From positions 2,740,501 through 2,804,500 of the forward strand of contig NZ_OY821667.1 of the NCBI RefSeq assembly GCF_963682185.1: a stretch of DNA of 64,000 bases, in the 5' to 3' direction. A program made the translations under genes and the position numbers. The notes below the pieces were generated by a model that was given only the letters and a program-made list of their open reading frames with translations, did not search any database and was not told the DNA's origin. Positions 9,182 through 18,699 of the stretch are shown here, in pieces. The first letter of the stretch is position 1, and the number at the start of each line of letters is the position of its first letter. The stretch is from an uncultured Cohaesibacter sp. (GTDB taxonomy: Bacteria > Pseudomonadota > Alphaproteobacteria > Rhizobiales > Cohaesibacteraceae).

Positions 9182-10102
9182 TTACTGGGCTGCAAAACAG
9201 CTGGGGATATGGCTTCTTTTGGCGTCGTTCGAGCGGTCGATCGTGATCATGTTGCGCCCATTATTCTTGGATCGATAGAGCGCCTGATCGGCCCGTTTGA
9301 GTAGGGTATAGACATCATCCCCCTCCTGAAAGCGCGCAACACCAAAACTGGAGGTGACATGTATCCTGTTGCCCCCGTCGATAATGGTGGTCTGCTCGAT
9401 GATCTCGCGAATGCGATTGGCGGCACAGGCCGCTGCATAGAAGCTTTGGTCCTTTATAATCACGGCGAATTCTTCACCGCCCAGCCTGCCGATAAGATCG
9501 CTCTCTTCCTGAGCGATCCTGGCAACGGTCTTGAGCACCTGATCGCCCACATCATGGCCAAAGCGGTCATTGACCGATTTAAAGTGATCGATGTCGAACA
9601 TGATCCCTGATATGGGATAGCTGCCCCCTTGCTTTTCTATCCAGGCGTGGGCCTTTTCGAAAAAGGCCCGCCGGTTGAAAAGATTGGTGAGGGAATCGCG
9701 GTTTGCTAACTGCACCAGCTTCTTTTGAAGCATGATAACACGCTCAGCCACACGCAAACGGGCCAGAAGAATGTCTTCTTGAAGCGGTTTATGCAGAAAG
9801 TCGTCTGCGCCGCTATCCAGTGCCTCCACCAGTATTTCCGAATTGGTATATTCCGAAATGGCAACCACATACATCGCTTTGCGCTCGGCAGCCAGAATAC
9901 GGCAATTCCAGCTAATTTCCAGCCCGGACCCATCTTCAAGATTCAGAGAGACAATAACGACATCAATGTCCGGTGTTTCTTGCACAAATTGCCAGGCGCT
10001 CTGACCGGAATGAAAGGCAAATACGCTCTCCCGTCTCTGTTCGAGAATGGTGCGGATTGCATCGCGATCTTCATCATTGTCTTCAACCAATACGATTTTC
10101 AT
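9182..10102 (-). CDS. Response regulator with GGDEF domain (diguanylate cyclase)
   Basis: A 306-residue PleD-like protein: receiver domain at residues 1-120, GGDEF domain at about 140-290. The cyclase active site is intact (GRLGGEEFAVI near 206-216), as is the DIDHFKSVND metal/substrate motif, so c-di-GMP synthesis is expected. The inhibitory RxxD I-site is not present at the usual place (EESD instead). In the receiver the acidic pair E7/D8 is kept, but the aligned phosphoacceptor position is Ser52 (VVIVSLNLEDG) instead of Asp, so normal phosphorylation seems unlikely. Stands alone on the minus strand. Confidence 0.9.
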   Translation of the reverse strand: MKIVLVEDNDEDRDAIRTILEQRRESVFAFHSGQSAWQFVQETPDIDVVIVSLNLEDGSGLEISWNCRILAAERKAMYVVAISEYTNSEILVEALDSGADDFLHKPLQEDILLARLRVAERVIMLQKKLVQLANRDSLTNLFNRRAFFEKAHAWIEKQGGSYPISGIMFDIDHFKSVNDRFGHDVGDQVLKTVARIAQEESDLIGRLGGEEFAVIIKDQSFYAAACAANRIREIIEQTTIIDGGNRIHVTSSFGVARFQEGDDVYTLLKRADQALYRSKNNGRNMITIDRSNDAKRSHIPSCFAAQ

Positions 10103-10380
10103 CCAGTCCTTAGCGCCTTATTGCCATGTGTCCTCTTAAGGTCTCGCGGGATTTCGCCCGGAGAAATGCTTCTGCTTTCCAAGAACCCTAGCGGGAATTT
10201 TACAAGAAATTCTGAACAGGGCCACGGGAATGCCATGGATGGCATTTTAAACCCTAAGAAAATAAAGAAAATCTCGTAAATGCCTAATTCAATGAGGATT
10301 TTCGAACAAGAAGCGTAAGAAAACTTGGCGTTCAACCAAGACGGATTCAGGCTCTTAATGCACGTTTAAAGAGATGGCAG

Positions 10381-10962
10381 CTAGATGACCGGTTCTATTG
10401 TCTGAAGAAAGCGATCCGCCTCAACAAGGGCGCGATCTCTTTTGAAACGCAAGCGATGCAAGTCCCACTCCAAGGCGTCTATATCGCGGGCAAGACGTCT
10501 GAGGCTCTTGTGCTTTTTGTCGTCCTTTTTGGAAGCCCGCAACTCAACCCGCTCGGTCTTCAGCTGCGCCAACTCTCGCTCTTTCTCTGCAATTTCGGTT
10601 TCGGTTTCATGCAAGGCACTGCCGCGCAAATAGCCGCGCATAAATTCCGGTTCGCTGGCAGGAGGACAGATCTGATGGTAGGAATAGCCGTTCCGCCCGA
10701 CGGAAAAGCCGTTTGATGGTGTACAGTAGCTTTTCAGGCCCTTTTGGTAGCCGGCCTCATACTGTGTCTTGTCTGGTGCAATATCATATTTCGAGCAGGC
10801 TTCGATATGACCGGAAAAGCGGGTCGCATCGCGCCCGTCCATGGCGTCATTGGCTCCAACGGCACTCCAGTCGCCCGTCTGGCACTCCTCTTGAGACAGG
10901 CTTGCGCACCCAGCCAACAAGGGCAACAACAGAAGAAGGGCAGGTATGCTGCGCATGGTCAT
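10381..10962 (-). CDS. DUF2799 lipoprotein
   Basis: A secreted lipoprotein of about 193 residues. The N-terminus is a lipoprotein signal with the lipobox LLAGC, and the next residues fit the DUF2799 family: the CQTGDW...GANDAMDGR segment and EYEAGYQKGLKSYC-like repeat, then C-terminal heptads (about residues 120-190) that should form a coiled coil. The ATG at 10962 (MTMRSIP) is chosen over a TTG 24 bp upstream. The function of the family is unknown; location is the cell envelope. Confidence 0.8.
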   Translation of the reverse strand: MTMRSIPALLLLLPLLAGCASLSQEECQTGDWSAVGANDAMDGRDATRFSGHIEACSKYDIAPDKTQYEAGYQKGLKSYCTPSNGFSVGRNGYSYHQICPPASEPEFMRGYLRGSALHETETEIAEKERELAQLKTERVELRASKKDDKKHKSLRRLARDIDALEWDLHRLRFKRDRALVEADRFLQTIEPVI

Positions 10963-11108
10963 GTCTCGTCTTTTAAAACTCTTCAAGGCACGAAACCGAA
11001 AAAATGACTTGAATTTCAGATAGATCCAGCAATTGATGCTCTACTTGAAGCGCGCATGAGTCAAGTGCGAAAGAAATCTTTACGCGCTCTATATATGGTT
11101 AACAATTT

Positions 11109-12230
11109 ATGTATAGGATCGCAATCATGGAAACCTTCATGAGGCGGAGTTGCACAATGCGATTATATCGAGCAGCAAGTAAGAGGGACAAGGCGATTTT
11201 GGCGGTCAGGCGGAAGACGCCCTTTATGGCCAGATGGATCGGCCGCTTTGCCCTGTTGGCTGGCTGCCTTTCCTTGTCGATTGCCGTCGGCTCCATGGAT
11301 CAGGCCTTGGCGCAAACACCAGCCAAGGTGCTATTTGGCAAAGAGAAACTTCCAGCCAATTTGCAGGCTCGTGCCATTGGCTCCTATGCCAAGGGGTGTC
11401 AGGCCGGCGCTGTCGCCTTGCCCGTTGACGGACCCGCATGGCAGGCCATGCGCCTGTCGCGCAATCGCAACTGGGGGCAACCGGTTCTCATTGATTTTCT
11501 GGAGAAGCTGGCGGCCGATGCCAAGGCATATGACGGCTGGAATGGTCTTCTGGTGGGAGATATCGCCCAGCCCCGTGGTGGTCCCATGACATCGGGGCAC
11601 GCATCCCATCAGATCGGTCTGGATGCAGATATCTGGTTGCGCCCCATGCCTGCGGGCCGCTTCTCTAAAAAAGAGCGCGAATCTGTTTCGGCCATTTCCA
11701 TGCTCAAGAGCGGAACACGCACCGTCGATCCCAACAAATTCACCGCAGCCCATTTTCGCCTGATCAAGAGGGCTGCGTCTACGCCCGGGGTTGCACGCAT
11801 TTTCGTGCATCCTGGAATCAAGAAGGCTTTGTGCGACATGGCCGGAAGTGATCGCAGCTGGTTGCGACAGGTGCGCCCATGGTATGGCCACTATTATCAC
11901 TTCCATGTTCGGCTTTCTTGTCCTCCGGGTCAACCAGGATGTAAAAATCAGGCGCCACCGTCAGCGGGTGACGGCTGCGGCAAAGATCTGGCCTGGTGGC
12001 TGTCTGATGCGCCATGGACGCCGAAAAAGCCAGATCCGAAAAAGCCGGTAGTCAAGAAACGTGCCGTAACGCTGGCAGATCTACCCGATGCCTGTCGCGC
12101 TGTTCTGGCCGCTGCCCCGACACCGGGCGCAGTTGTCGCCTCATCCGAGGTTGGCAATGCGACCTATGTGCCCATAGAGGCAGACAGAACCCTGACGGTC
12201 TTGCCCAAGCCGCGACCGCTATATTATTAA
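11109..12230 (+). CDS. mepA: Penicillin-insensitive murein endopeptidase MepA
   Basis: An M74-family zinc peptidase that cuts D-Ala-meso-DAP crosslinks in the periplasm. The zinc ligands are visible in GHASHQIGLDAD (near residues 160-171) and in HYYHFHVRLSC (near 262-272), plus the conserved MTSGH start of the first motif. The first ATG gives 373 residues; a later Met at residue 40 begins a good Sec signal (MARWIGRFALLAG and onward), so the true start may be further in. A Pro/Lys-rich linker near 305-320 precedes a C-terminal tail. Confidence 0.93.
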   Translation: MYRIAIMETFMRRSCTMRLYRAASKRDKAILAVRRKTPFMARWIGRFALLAGCLSLSIAVGSMDQALAQTPAKVLFGKEKLPANLQARAIGSYAKGCQAGAVALPVDGPAWQAMRLSRNRNWGQPVLIDFLEKLAADAKAYDGWNGLLVGDIAQPRGGPMTSGHASHQIGLDADIWLRPMPAGRFSKKERESVSAISMLKSGTRTVDPNKFTAAHFRLIKRAASTPGVARIFVHPGIKKALCDMAGSDRSWLRQVRPWYGHYYHFHVRLSCPPGQPGCKNQAPPSAGDGCGKDLAWWLSDAPWTPKKPDPKKPVVKKRAVTLADLPDACRAVLAAAPTPGAVVASSEVGNATYVPIEADRTLTVLPKPRPLYY

Positions 12231-12297
12231 GATGAAGGGCTGCTTACGGCCTTGCTTACGCAGCCTTGCTCACAACAAATGTCCCGCGCCGATGGAG

Positions 12298-12939
12298 CTA
12301 TTGGCCGGGGCAGCTCACACCCGTGCCCCCAAGGCCGCAATAGCCGTTCGGATTTTTCGCCAGATATTGCTGGTGATAATCCTCGGCATAATAGAAGGGT
12401 CCACTGCGCTTGATCTCGCTGCTGATGGCGCCATACCCCTGCGTAGCCAACGCGTCCTGATAATCCTGTCGTGCATGTTCTGCGGCCATGAGCTGTTCGT
12501 CCGATGTGACATAAACAGCCGAGCGATATTGTGTGCCAATATCGTTGCCTTGACGCATCCCTTGTGTTGGGTCATGATTCTCCCAGAAATACCTGAGAAG
12601 GACTTCGAAAGGCAAAAGCTTGGGATCATAGACCACCAGAACAGTTTCGGCATGGCCGGTTCTGCCGCTGCACACTTCCTCATAGGTCGGGTTGGGCGTA
12701 TAGCCGCCGCTATAGCCAACTGCGGTCACGAAAACGCCTTCAAGCTGCCAGAACACACGTTCAGCCCCCCAGAAGCAGCCCATGCCGAACTGCACTTCTT
12801 CACAAGACGCAGGGAAGGGCGGCTGCAGCGGCCGACCAAGCACGAAGTGGGTTTGAGCTGTCTCAAGCGGCGTAGAGCGTCCGGGCAGGGCCTCATCTGG
12901 ATTGACCATTACCGCTTTCGCACGTTGAAATCCGAACAT
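12298..12939 (-). CDS. msrA: Peptide-methionine (S)-S-oxide reductase MsrA
   Basis: A 213-residue MsrA that reduces methionine S-sulfoxide in proteins. The catalytic cysteine lies in GMGCFWGAE (Cys55), followed by the family's [23 protein letters not shown] block, the [22 protein letters not shown] block split over about residues 130-150, and resolving cysteines near the C-terminus. The start at 12939 is fixed by AGGAGACGATC directly ahead of the ATG; an upstream in-frame codon at 12966 lacks an RBS. Convergent with mepA. Confidence 0.97.
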   Translation of the reverse strand: MFGFQRAKAVMVNPDEALPGRSTPLETAQTHFVLGRPLQPPFPASCEEVQFGMGCFWGAERVFWQLEGVFVTAVGYSGGYTPNPTYEEVCSGRTGHAETVLVVYDPKLLPFEVLLRYFWENHDPTQGMRQGNDIGTQYRSAVYVTSDEQLMAAEHARQDYQDALATQGYGAISSEIKRSGPFYYAEDYHQQYLAKNPNGYCGLGGTGVSCPGQ

Positions 12940-13057
12940 GATCGTCTCCTCTTGCTGATCACGCATAATAGCATGAACATTTCAGATAGGTCTGTTAAGG
13001 CTGAGGGGCAAGGTGGGCCTACGCGCCTTGACTTCTATCGGCTTGTAGGGCCACGCA

Positions 13058-13378
13058 CTAGATACGGATCACTTTCGGGCGCCGCTTCCGCCCCAGATAA
13101 ACAAAGAGCATGCCGATCACGCCCACGACCAGCCATGCCGGTGCCATCAGAATCCACTGCACAACAGGGTCCCAGATCAGCGGATGAACTGTGCGCTGGA
13201 TAAATGCCTGAGTCATGACGAGGCTATCCCGATTGATCTCGAACCAGGTATCTCCCAGTGATTTCATCACAATGGTATTGGCTGCGATCGAACGGACACC
13301 ATCGAGCACCAGCGCCAATAGAGACAGAGCACAGATCCAGAGTCCGATAAAGGAAAACAGAAAACGAATGACTCTCAA
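13058..13378 (-). CDS. Small membrane protein, unknown
   Basis: A 106-residue protein with two predicted membrane helices, residues about 5-27 and 73-94, and a basic C-terminus (GRKRRPKVIRI), so both ends are probably cytoplasmic. The start is TTG, preceded by GGAAAGG at a suitable distance. It resembles small conserved membrane proteins of Hyphomicrobiales but I do not recognise a named family. It lies between msrA and tRNA-Ser. Confidence 0.65.
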   Translation of the reverse strand: MRVIRFLFSFIGLWICALSLLALVLDGVRSIAANTIVMKSLGDTWFEINRDSLVMTQAFIQRTVHPLIWDPVVQWILMAPAWLVVGVIGMLFVYLGRKRRPKVIRI

Positions 13379-13742
13379 CGAACCAGCCTTTCCAAATCAT
13401 TGCCGTGACGGCCAGAGCGGCAGTCTGCCCTTAATGCAACATACTTTAGAGAATGAACGTATCAATATCACATTTGTTACAAATCGGTTTGAAGTTTTAT
13501 TTTAGAAATATCCGTAAAATTGACAAGTCTTGCCGTGATGGCCCTGTCTACTGAAGAACCACTTTTTAATGTTTCTTTCATTTTTTATTGGCGAGAAAGA
13601 GTGTCTTTATCCTTAAAAATCATCACGAAAACAGAATTTTAGCCACCTTTGCCAAGGAAGCTGTGTTTTCTGTCAACAGATTGAAGTTTAGTGGCTTGCG
13701 TTCGTGTTTTTTTTGGCTATAGTGCGCCCACACTTGAGGTAC
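13379..13742. other. Gene-free AT-rich stretch upstream of tRNA-Ser
   Basis: No coding sequence is supported. It should contain the tRNA promoter (a TATAGTGCG-like element lies about 20 bp upstream of the tRNA) and the promoter of the small membrane protein gene. Confidence 0.6.
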
Positions 13743-13832
13743 GGAGAGGTGGCCGAGTGGTCGAAGGCGCACGCCTGGAACGCGTGTAGGCGGGTAACCG
13801 TCTCCAGGGTTCGAATCCCTGTCTCTCCGCCA
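13743..13832 (+). tRNA. tRNA-Ser (anticodon GGA)
   Basis: A 90-nt tRNA with acceptor GGAGAGG pairing with the 3' TCTCTCC, discriminator G, encoded CCA, anticodon loop CTGGAAC (anticodon GGA), a long class II variable arm, and GGTTCGAATCC in the T arm. Its 3' end is the start of a direct repeat found again at 44612, so this tRNA is an island integration site. Confidence 0.97.
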
Positions 13833-14095
13833 TTTTTCAAGCATCGAATTGGATTTTATGCAGTAAATTCAATGGCTTGGTTCGAGATATCCCGCAAGAT
13901 TCCCCAAATTTGCTACACATTTTGCTACACAAACTTATGCAAAGGTCTATGGCCCTTTCCACGATTTTCTTCAGTTCTTCCATGTTGAGTGGAGCTGACT
14001 GAACGCTCAAATCTGCGATGGATGCATTCAAACCAAGTAGCTCGGCGCTGGTCGATTTACGCGAATTGCAACGAGCGATTTTGTGCCTGCTTCAC
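13820..14095 (+). repeat. Left copy of long direct repeat, contains tRNA-Ser 3' end (attL-like)
   Basis: This segment aligns without gaps to 44612-44874, except for a 13-base tandem duplication present only here. The first 15 bases (TGTCTCTCCGCCATT) are identical in both copies and include the tRNA 3' end. A later stretch around GGCCCTTTCCACGATTTTC is also identical. TTTGCTACACA occurs twice in a row at 13909-13919 and 13921-13931, like integrase arm sites. The far end matches the start of the SHMT-like fragment that continues only in the right copy. Confidence 0.85.
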
Positions 14096-14388
14096 TCAGG
14101 TCAGTTCCGGGCGGGGGCGGGCACTTGAGCCGTCGCATGTGATGCTGCATGGGGGAATCGCCCAATGCCTTGGCCCGAACCACAAAAAGCTTGGGGAATT
14201 TTTTAAGCCCGAGGAAAAGTCCGCCGCGCTGGAGCGCGCGTATCTTACCGCTTCCTGCAGGAGCAAATCCCCCAATTGCCTTGGGAAAATTCAAGGCGAC
14301 AGCCTCTCAAGTTAAAACATTAGCCGGCTATCGCCAGTTTTGCGTAGAGCCTGACGTGGCTCCTCTATCAAAATATGGCGCTAGTACA
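14096..14388. other. Gene-poor junction sequence inside the repeat-bounded island
   Basis: No gene is supported. Similarity to the right repeat ends near 14095 and unrelated sequence begins, so this is probably a deletion or recombination scar. Both strands have reading frames, but none has a recognisable protein pattern or RBS. Confidence 0.5.
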
Positions 14389-14757
14389 TTATGGCATTTG
14401 CTGCTGAACGGTTTGCTCAGAACTCTCACTTTGTTGATACCCGGGCCGGATATACCAGTAGAGCAGGACAAATATGCCTATAACGGTAAAAGCGAGCAGA
14501 AACCACCAGCCAGATCTGCCAACATCATGCAGACGGCGAATGCTAACCGCTAGCGAAGGGAGTGCTATTGCAAGAATTACAACGTTCGAGACAACCGCAA
14601 CGCCAGCATCACTCATTATTGCAGCATCAATGGTCGATGCGATTGCCGATAACAGCCAGGAAAAGAGAGCCCAATACCAGAACTCCGGACGTCCAGCTCG
14701 TCCCTCGAACGTGGTGTACTTCTTTAAGCAAGTGCTTACTGCTTCTACGAAATTCAT
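14389..14757 (-). CDS. DUF805 inner-membrane protein
   Basis: A 122-residue membrane protein of the DUF805 (YhaH-like) family. The N-terminal FEGRAGRPEFWYW motif at residues 17-29 and the SIRRLHDVGRSGWW motif at about 72-85 are the family signature, with three or four membrane helices between and after them. RBS GAGGG is 9 bp before the ATG. The family has no assigned function. It is the first intact gene after the tRNA-Ser junction. Confidence 0.9.
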   Translation of the reverse strand: MNFVEAVSTCLKKYTTFEGRAGRPEFWYWALFSWLLSAIASTIDAAIMSDAGVAVVSNVVILAIALPSLAVSIRRLHDVGRSGWWFLLAFTVIGIFVLLYWYIRPGYQQSESSEQTVQQQMP

Positions 14758-14851
14758 CTTTATACCCTCTTGCGCGGAAGGCGGGCGAGTGGCTACATCC
14801 CGCCTTTTCGGGCGAAGGGAGGCGGCACCCGTCTCGCGTTTCAGACCCGGA

Positions 14852-15133
14852 TCAGTTGAAGAGATCGAAAACCTTCTGATCGGGATTATCCTTGCATACC
14901 TCGATCACGTCCTGGACGTTCTTGACCATCTGGTCCGGATCGATGACGGTGTTGCCGGTGGCTTTGCTGAGATAGCCGTCGATCCAGAAAATTGTCGGCA
15001 TGATGCCGTCGGGGTCGTCCATGAACTCCTTGCAGGTGAGTTCGGTCATGTCCACATCCTGCCCGGCAGATGCGATGGTCGGCAGGGTCGCGAGACACGC
15101 CAACGCGGCCGCCGTGATCATAATGGTCTTCAT
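14852..15133 (-). CDS. HdeA/HdeB-family periplasmic acid-stress protein
   Basis: A 93-residue exported protein. The signal peptide (MKTIMITAAALACLATL, cleavage near ASA) is followed by a mature part with LTCKEFM and VIEVCKDNPDQ, two cysteines spaced as in HdeA/HdeB, acid-activated periplasmic chaperones. The start at 15133 is fixed by GGAGAAGAAC before the ATG. It is divergent from the kinase gene that follows. Confidence 0.8.
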   Translation of the reverse strand: MKTIMITAAALACLATLPTIASAGQDVDMTELTCKEFMDDPDGIMPTIFWIDGYLSKATGNTVIDPDQMVKNVQDVIEVCKDNPDQKVFDLFN

Positions 15134-15377
15134 GTTCTTCTCCAATTTGGACGGCACTGGCAAGAACGCTGGAAACCCCGCCCCAAGCCAGCACCTACTC
15201 GATGGCGGCAATGCCATCGACTCGTCGCGCACGACGCTAGGACAACAGGCACGCTGTTGTCTGTCCGGGAATTGGCGGACAAGATGATAAAATATATGAA
15301 CTATTTACAGGCGACTTCTTGTTGCCCGCCAGATTGTGTCCTATGAATGGCTCCGCAAAGATAGCGGGGCTGGTGGC

Positions 15378-17390
15378 ATGAAGTACGGGCTGAACTCGGA
15401 GCAAGAGGCAAGAGGGATTGAGGTCGCGCTTGTCAGTGTTATCCTTCTGTTCTGTGCTATTCTCTGGATGGTGTTCAGCACCACCGACAACAAGACCATC
15501 ATAGACCTTGAGGTCCGGGATGGCGTTGCAACCATTCCCGAAACCCCGCTCGATCACGGCGCGATCTTCGCCTTGAGCGGCCCTTGGCAGGTTTATTGGG
15601 GACATCTGTTCACGCCCGATGACCTTCAGCGCCCGGACGCCCCGGAACCAAGCGGGAGCCTGCGGTTGCCGTGGATCTGGCGTGGGCACAGCTTCGGTGA
15701 CGAGATCGCGGGCGGAACGGGGGCGGCCACGTTTCACCTCCGCCTCACCCCGCCTGCCAGCAATACAATGCTCACGCTTCGCCTGTTCGATCTCCGCCTT
15801 GCCTACAGGCTTTGGGCCAACGGGACTCTCGTTGCCGAAAGCGGCAAACCGGGGCTGGACGCCGCAAATGAACAGCCCGACCGGTCACTCGTCCTTGCTC
15901 CTTTGGAGACGACCGGGCAGCCGGTGGATCTTGTTCTTCAGATGTCCAACCACGGGTTTCGAGAAGGCGGCATCGGTGATCCGATCCTGCTCGCCAAGGC
16001 GGGCATCCTTCAGAATGCACGTGACCGGGTATGGATCTTCTCGGCCTTCTTCTGCGGAGTGCTCCTCGTCGCAGGGACCTATCACCTGTTGATCTATTTT
16101 CTGCGGCCCAGGGACATTTCATTTTTTTACTTCGGCATGTATTGCCTTTTGATTATCGGATATGCTGCCAATTCGAACTCGACTTACTGGCTTTCGCGGG
16201 CTATCGTTCCGGGGTGGATCAATCCGGTTGCGCTCGATGAACTGGCCCTTGTCTGCTATGTCATGTCGGGTGCGATCCTGTATCGCTTCTACAGGAGTCT
16301 TTTCCCGTCCGACTTCTCCAGACGCCTGCAAATGGTCTCCGATCTACGTATCGTCGTGTTCCTGTTGTCCGCGCTGGCGCTTCCGCCGGTCTGGCACTCC
16401 TGGCTGATCATGTTGCTGATGCTGGCCGGTTTACTCTTCACGACCTACTATCTGGTCCGGTTATTCGTCTGCATCGTCAAACGACAACCGGGCGCAATCC
16501 TTCTGTTCTCTGGCGCAGTCGTGTTGGCATTGACCAGCATTCACGACGTGCTTGTCCATACCGATGTCATCGAAGGCGAATATATGGTCCTGACGGGTCT
16601 GTTTGCGCTCGTCGTCTTTCAGTCGTCGGCGTTGGCTCTGCACTATGCGCAAAGTTTTCTGACGGTCGAATTGCTGTCAGAAGATCTTCACCACAATCTG
16701 GATGCGCTCAAAGCGGAAATGAACCGGCGGCGCGAACTCGAAGCGGAGGTCGTCTGGGTCAGCGAGGAAGAGCGCCGCCGTGTCAGCTACCAGATCCACG
16801 ACGGCCTGTGTCAGCAGCTCACCGCGGCGCGTCTGAGATACTCCATGTTGTCAAATGTTGCCGCCGTGAAGGACATCCCTGCGATGGTTGAACTGGGGCG
16901 GGTGCTGGCCGCCGCAACAGAGGATGCCTATGCCCTGTCGCGCGGGATGTGGCCAGTCGAACACGACTCGGCTCTGACCGGTCCAACCATTGAAGAGCTG
17001 GTTGACAGTGCGAGGCGGACGGGCGGCATCGAGATCAATCTCAGGCAGAACTGGCCCTGTGCAAGTTGTACCGGTGAGCACCTCAGTGTCTTTCACAGGA
17101 TCGCGCAAGAGGCGATTGCCAACGCTGTGCGACATGCTGGTGCGACGCGCGTCGATGTTTCGCTGGACTGTGAGGGCGGATTGACCAGACTGGAGGTCAA
17201 GGATGACGGTGCGGGCCTTCCTGCGGATCTGCCCTCTGCCGGGACAGGCGGTCTTGGTCTGCGAATTATGCGATATAGAGCCAGTGCCATTGGAGCGGAG
17301 TTTTCAATCGACGATGCGCCCGGCGGCGGAACAGTCGTCAGATGTCACGTCCAGTGCCATAACGGCACCTGTGCAGAGGGAGCGTCGTGA
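15378..17390 (+). CDS. Sensor histidine kinase, DISM-type extracellular domain and HisKA_3
   Basis: A 670-residue membrane kinase. An N-terminal helix (about residues 15-33) leads to a periplasmic beta-sandwich resembling 7TMR-DISM extracellular domains (about 40-210), then seven membrane helices (about 220-420), a short coiled coil, and a NarL-type kinase core. The phosphoacceptor is His474 in [11 protein letters not shown]; the ATPase domain has NAVRHAGA and DDGAGL, then [11 protein letters not shown] at 15378 is preferred to an upstream GTG. The stop overlaps the next start (TGATG), so kinase and regulator are a pair. Confidence 0.9.
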   Translation: MKYGLNSEQEARGIEVALVSVILLFCAILWMVFSTTDNKTIIDLEVRDGVATIPETPLDHGAIFALSGPWQVYWGHLFTPDDLQRPDAPEPSGSLRLPWIWRGHSFGDEIAGGTGAATFHLRLTPPASNTMLTLRLFDLRLAYRLWANGTLVAESGKPGLDAANEQPDRSLVLAPLETTGQPVDLVLQMSNHGFREGGIGDPILLAKAGILQNARDRVWIFSAFFCGVLLVAGTYHLLIYFLRPRDISFFYFGMYCLLIIGYAANSNSTYWLSRAIVPGWINPVALDELALVCYVMSGAILYRFYRSLFPSDFSRRLQMVSDLRIVVFLLSALALPPVWHSWLIMLLMLAGLLFTTYYLVRLFVCIVKRQPGAILLFSGAVVLALTSIHDVLVHTDVIEGEYMVLTGLFALVVFQSSALALHYAQSFLTVELLSEDLHHNLDALKAEMNRRRELEAEVVWVSEEERRRVSYQIHDGLCQQLTAARLRYSMLSNVAAVKDIPAMVELGRVLAAATEDAYALSRGMWPVEHDSALTGPTIEELVDSARRTGGIEINLRQNWPCASCTGEHLSVFHRIAQEAIANAVRHAGATRVDVSLDCEGGLTRLEVKDDGAGLPADLPSAGTGGLGLRIMRYRASAIGAEFSIDDAPGGGTVVRCHVQCHNGTCAEGAS

Positions 17391-18016
17391 TGGAAGCGTC
17401 TATCGCCTGTACGGTTCTGCTGGTTGACGACCATCCAGCTGTACGGCAGGGGCTTGCCGCCCTTCTGGCATCGAAAGGTCTTCCGTCCCCCCTTCAGGCT
17501 TCGACATTCGAGGAGGCGCGGGCGATCGCTGATGACAATAAGGTTGACCTTGCCGTCATCGACCTCTCGCTTGAGAGTGGGGATGGGCTGGATCTCGTCC
17601 CCGATCTCGCTTGTCGTGGAGCGCGCGTGATCATCTATTCGATGTTTGAAGATGCCCGGACGATCAGGCGCTCGCTCCAATATTGGGTTCTCGGCTACGT
17701 CACCAAGCGCGACGACCCTGCCTGTCTTCTCGAAGCGGTGGACCATGTTTGCCGCGGTGAGCCCTACCTTTCTGTTCGGGCTGCCAACGCATTGAAAGAG
17801 GCAGACGGCGCCGAACAAGACAAGAAGCTCAGCGAGCGCGAGCAACAGGTCCTGTCGCTGATGGGGCGGGGGGAAAGCAACATCGGAATCGCGGCGGCGC
17901 TCGGCATCAGCGTGCGAACCGTCGAGACCTATTACGCCCGCATAAACGAGAAACTTGGTCTGTCGCTGAGTGTCCGGGAGCTAAGGAAATACGCGATTCG
18001 CCACGCTAACGAGTAG
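17390..18016 (+). CDS. LuxR/NarL-family response regulator
   Basis: A 208-residue two-component regulator. The receiver has the acidic pair D13/D14, phosphoacceptor D58 (VIDLSL) and Lys in YVTKRDD. The C-terminal helix-turn-helix (LSEREQQVLSLMGRGESNIG..., about residues 150-205) has the LuxR pattern with VRTVETYYARINEKL. Coupled to the upstream kinase, so it is its probable partner. Targets are unknown; the neighbouring HdeA-like and DUF805 genes are candidates. Confidence 0.93.
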   Translation: MEASIACTVLLVDDHPAVRQGLAALLASKGLPSPLQASTFEEARAIADDNKVDLAVIDLSLESGDGLDLVPDLACRGARVIIYSMFEDARTIRRSLQYWVLGYVTKRDDPACLLEAVDHVCRGEPYLSVRAANALKEADGAEQDKKLSEREQQVLSLMGRGESNIGIAAALGISVRTVETYYARINEKLGLSLSVRELRKYAIRHANE

Positions 18017-18699
18017 GCACCGCTTTGGGCTCTTACCGGCTATCTCGCAGTCTCGTGCGGTAGTGCCTAGCCGAGGCCTTCATAAGCGGAATGAACTACT
18101 CAATGTTTTGAACGTGTCCAGCAAGCCCGACAACGCTTGCTGGAGCCCTTGCGCGTTGCCGCTCATCTCCGATTACGATCCAATGCAATTGTCGGGATCG
18201 AAAAACGAGGTCCGCGGCGTCGAGAATGTTCCGGTTGTGTCGTCAGCCCCGTGTGCAATTCGGCATCGTGCAGCGCCATACGGTTTCAATGGGCCATTCT
18301 AGGTGCAAGCCATCGGGGCGGCTATCATCGCCCGGTGCGTAATACCATGCGACGCCAATCGTTCTGTTTTGGCGTGCTAGGGCGCGCAGGAAGCAAATTT
18401 CAGAACGTCACTGACATCACCGGCGTATTGATCGCGCATAACTCCCGCGTTTGCAGCTTGCCGCGATAATTGGTCTCGTCTCGCTCCATCACACGTTCTG
18501 CCTCTCTTTTGCTATAGTGCGGCAAATTGGCGCTTAGTCCGGAGAGCCTGTTTCGCTGGGATTCATTGTTGCTGCATCAACGAACGGCAACTCACGGAAT
18601 GCTGAAAGCAATCTCCGAGCGTCTCCTGTGGGGCGTCAGGGACAATGATGATCTTGCCCCAGTATCAGCATCCCGGTTGTCCCGATGATGCTTGAAGCG
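18017..18699. other. Gene-free stretch
   Basis: Several short frames occur but none has a recognisable protein pattern, and codon use is irregular. It may be remnant DNA between two cargo blocks. No repeat or hairpin stands out. Confidence 0.5.

Noticed and set aside
10099-10335. Minus-strand frame upstream of the GGDEF gene
   Set aside because: No RBS, no recognisable protein pattern, and it overlaps the probable promoter region.
13837-14031. Minus-strand frame beginning MEELKKIVERAIDLC within the repeat
   Set aside because: A similar start occurs in the right copy, but that frame ends within about 20 codons, so the similarity reflects the DNA repeat, not a conserved protein.
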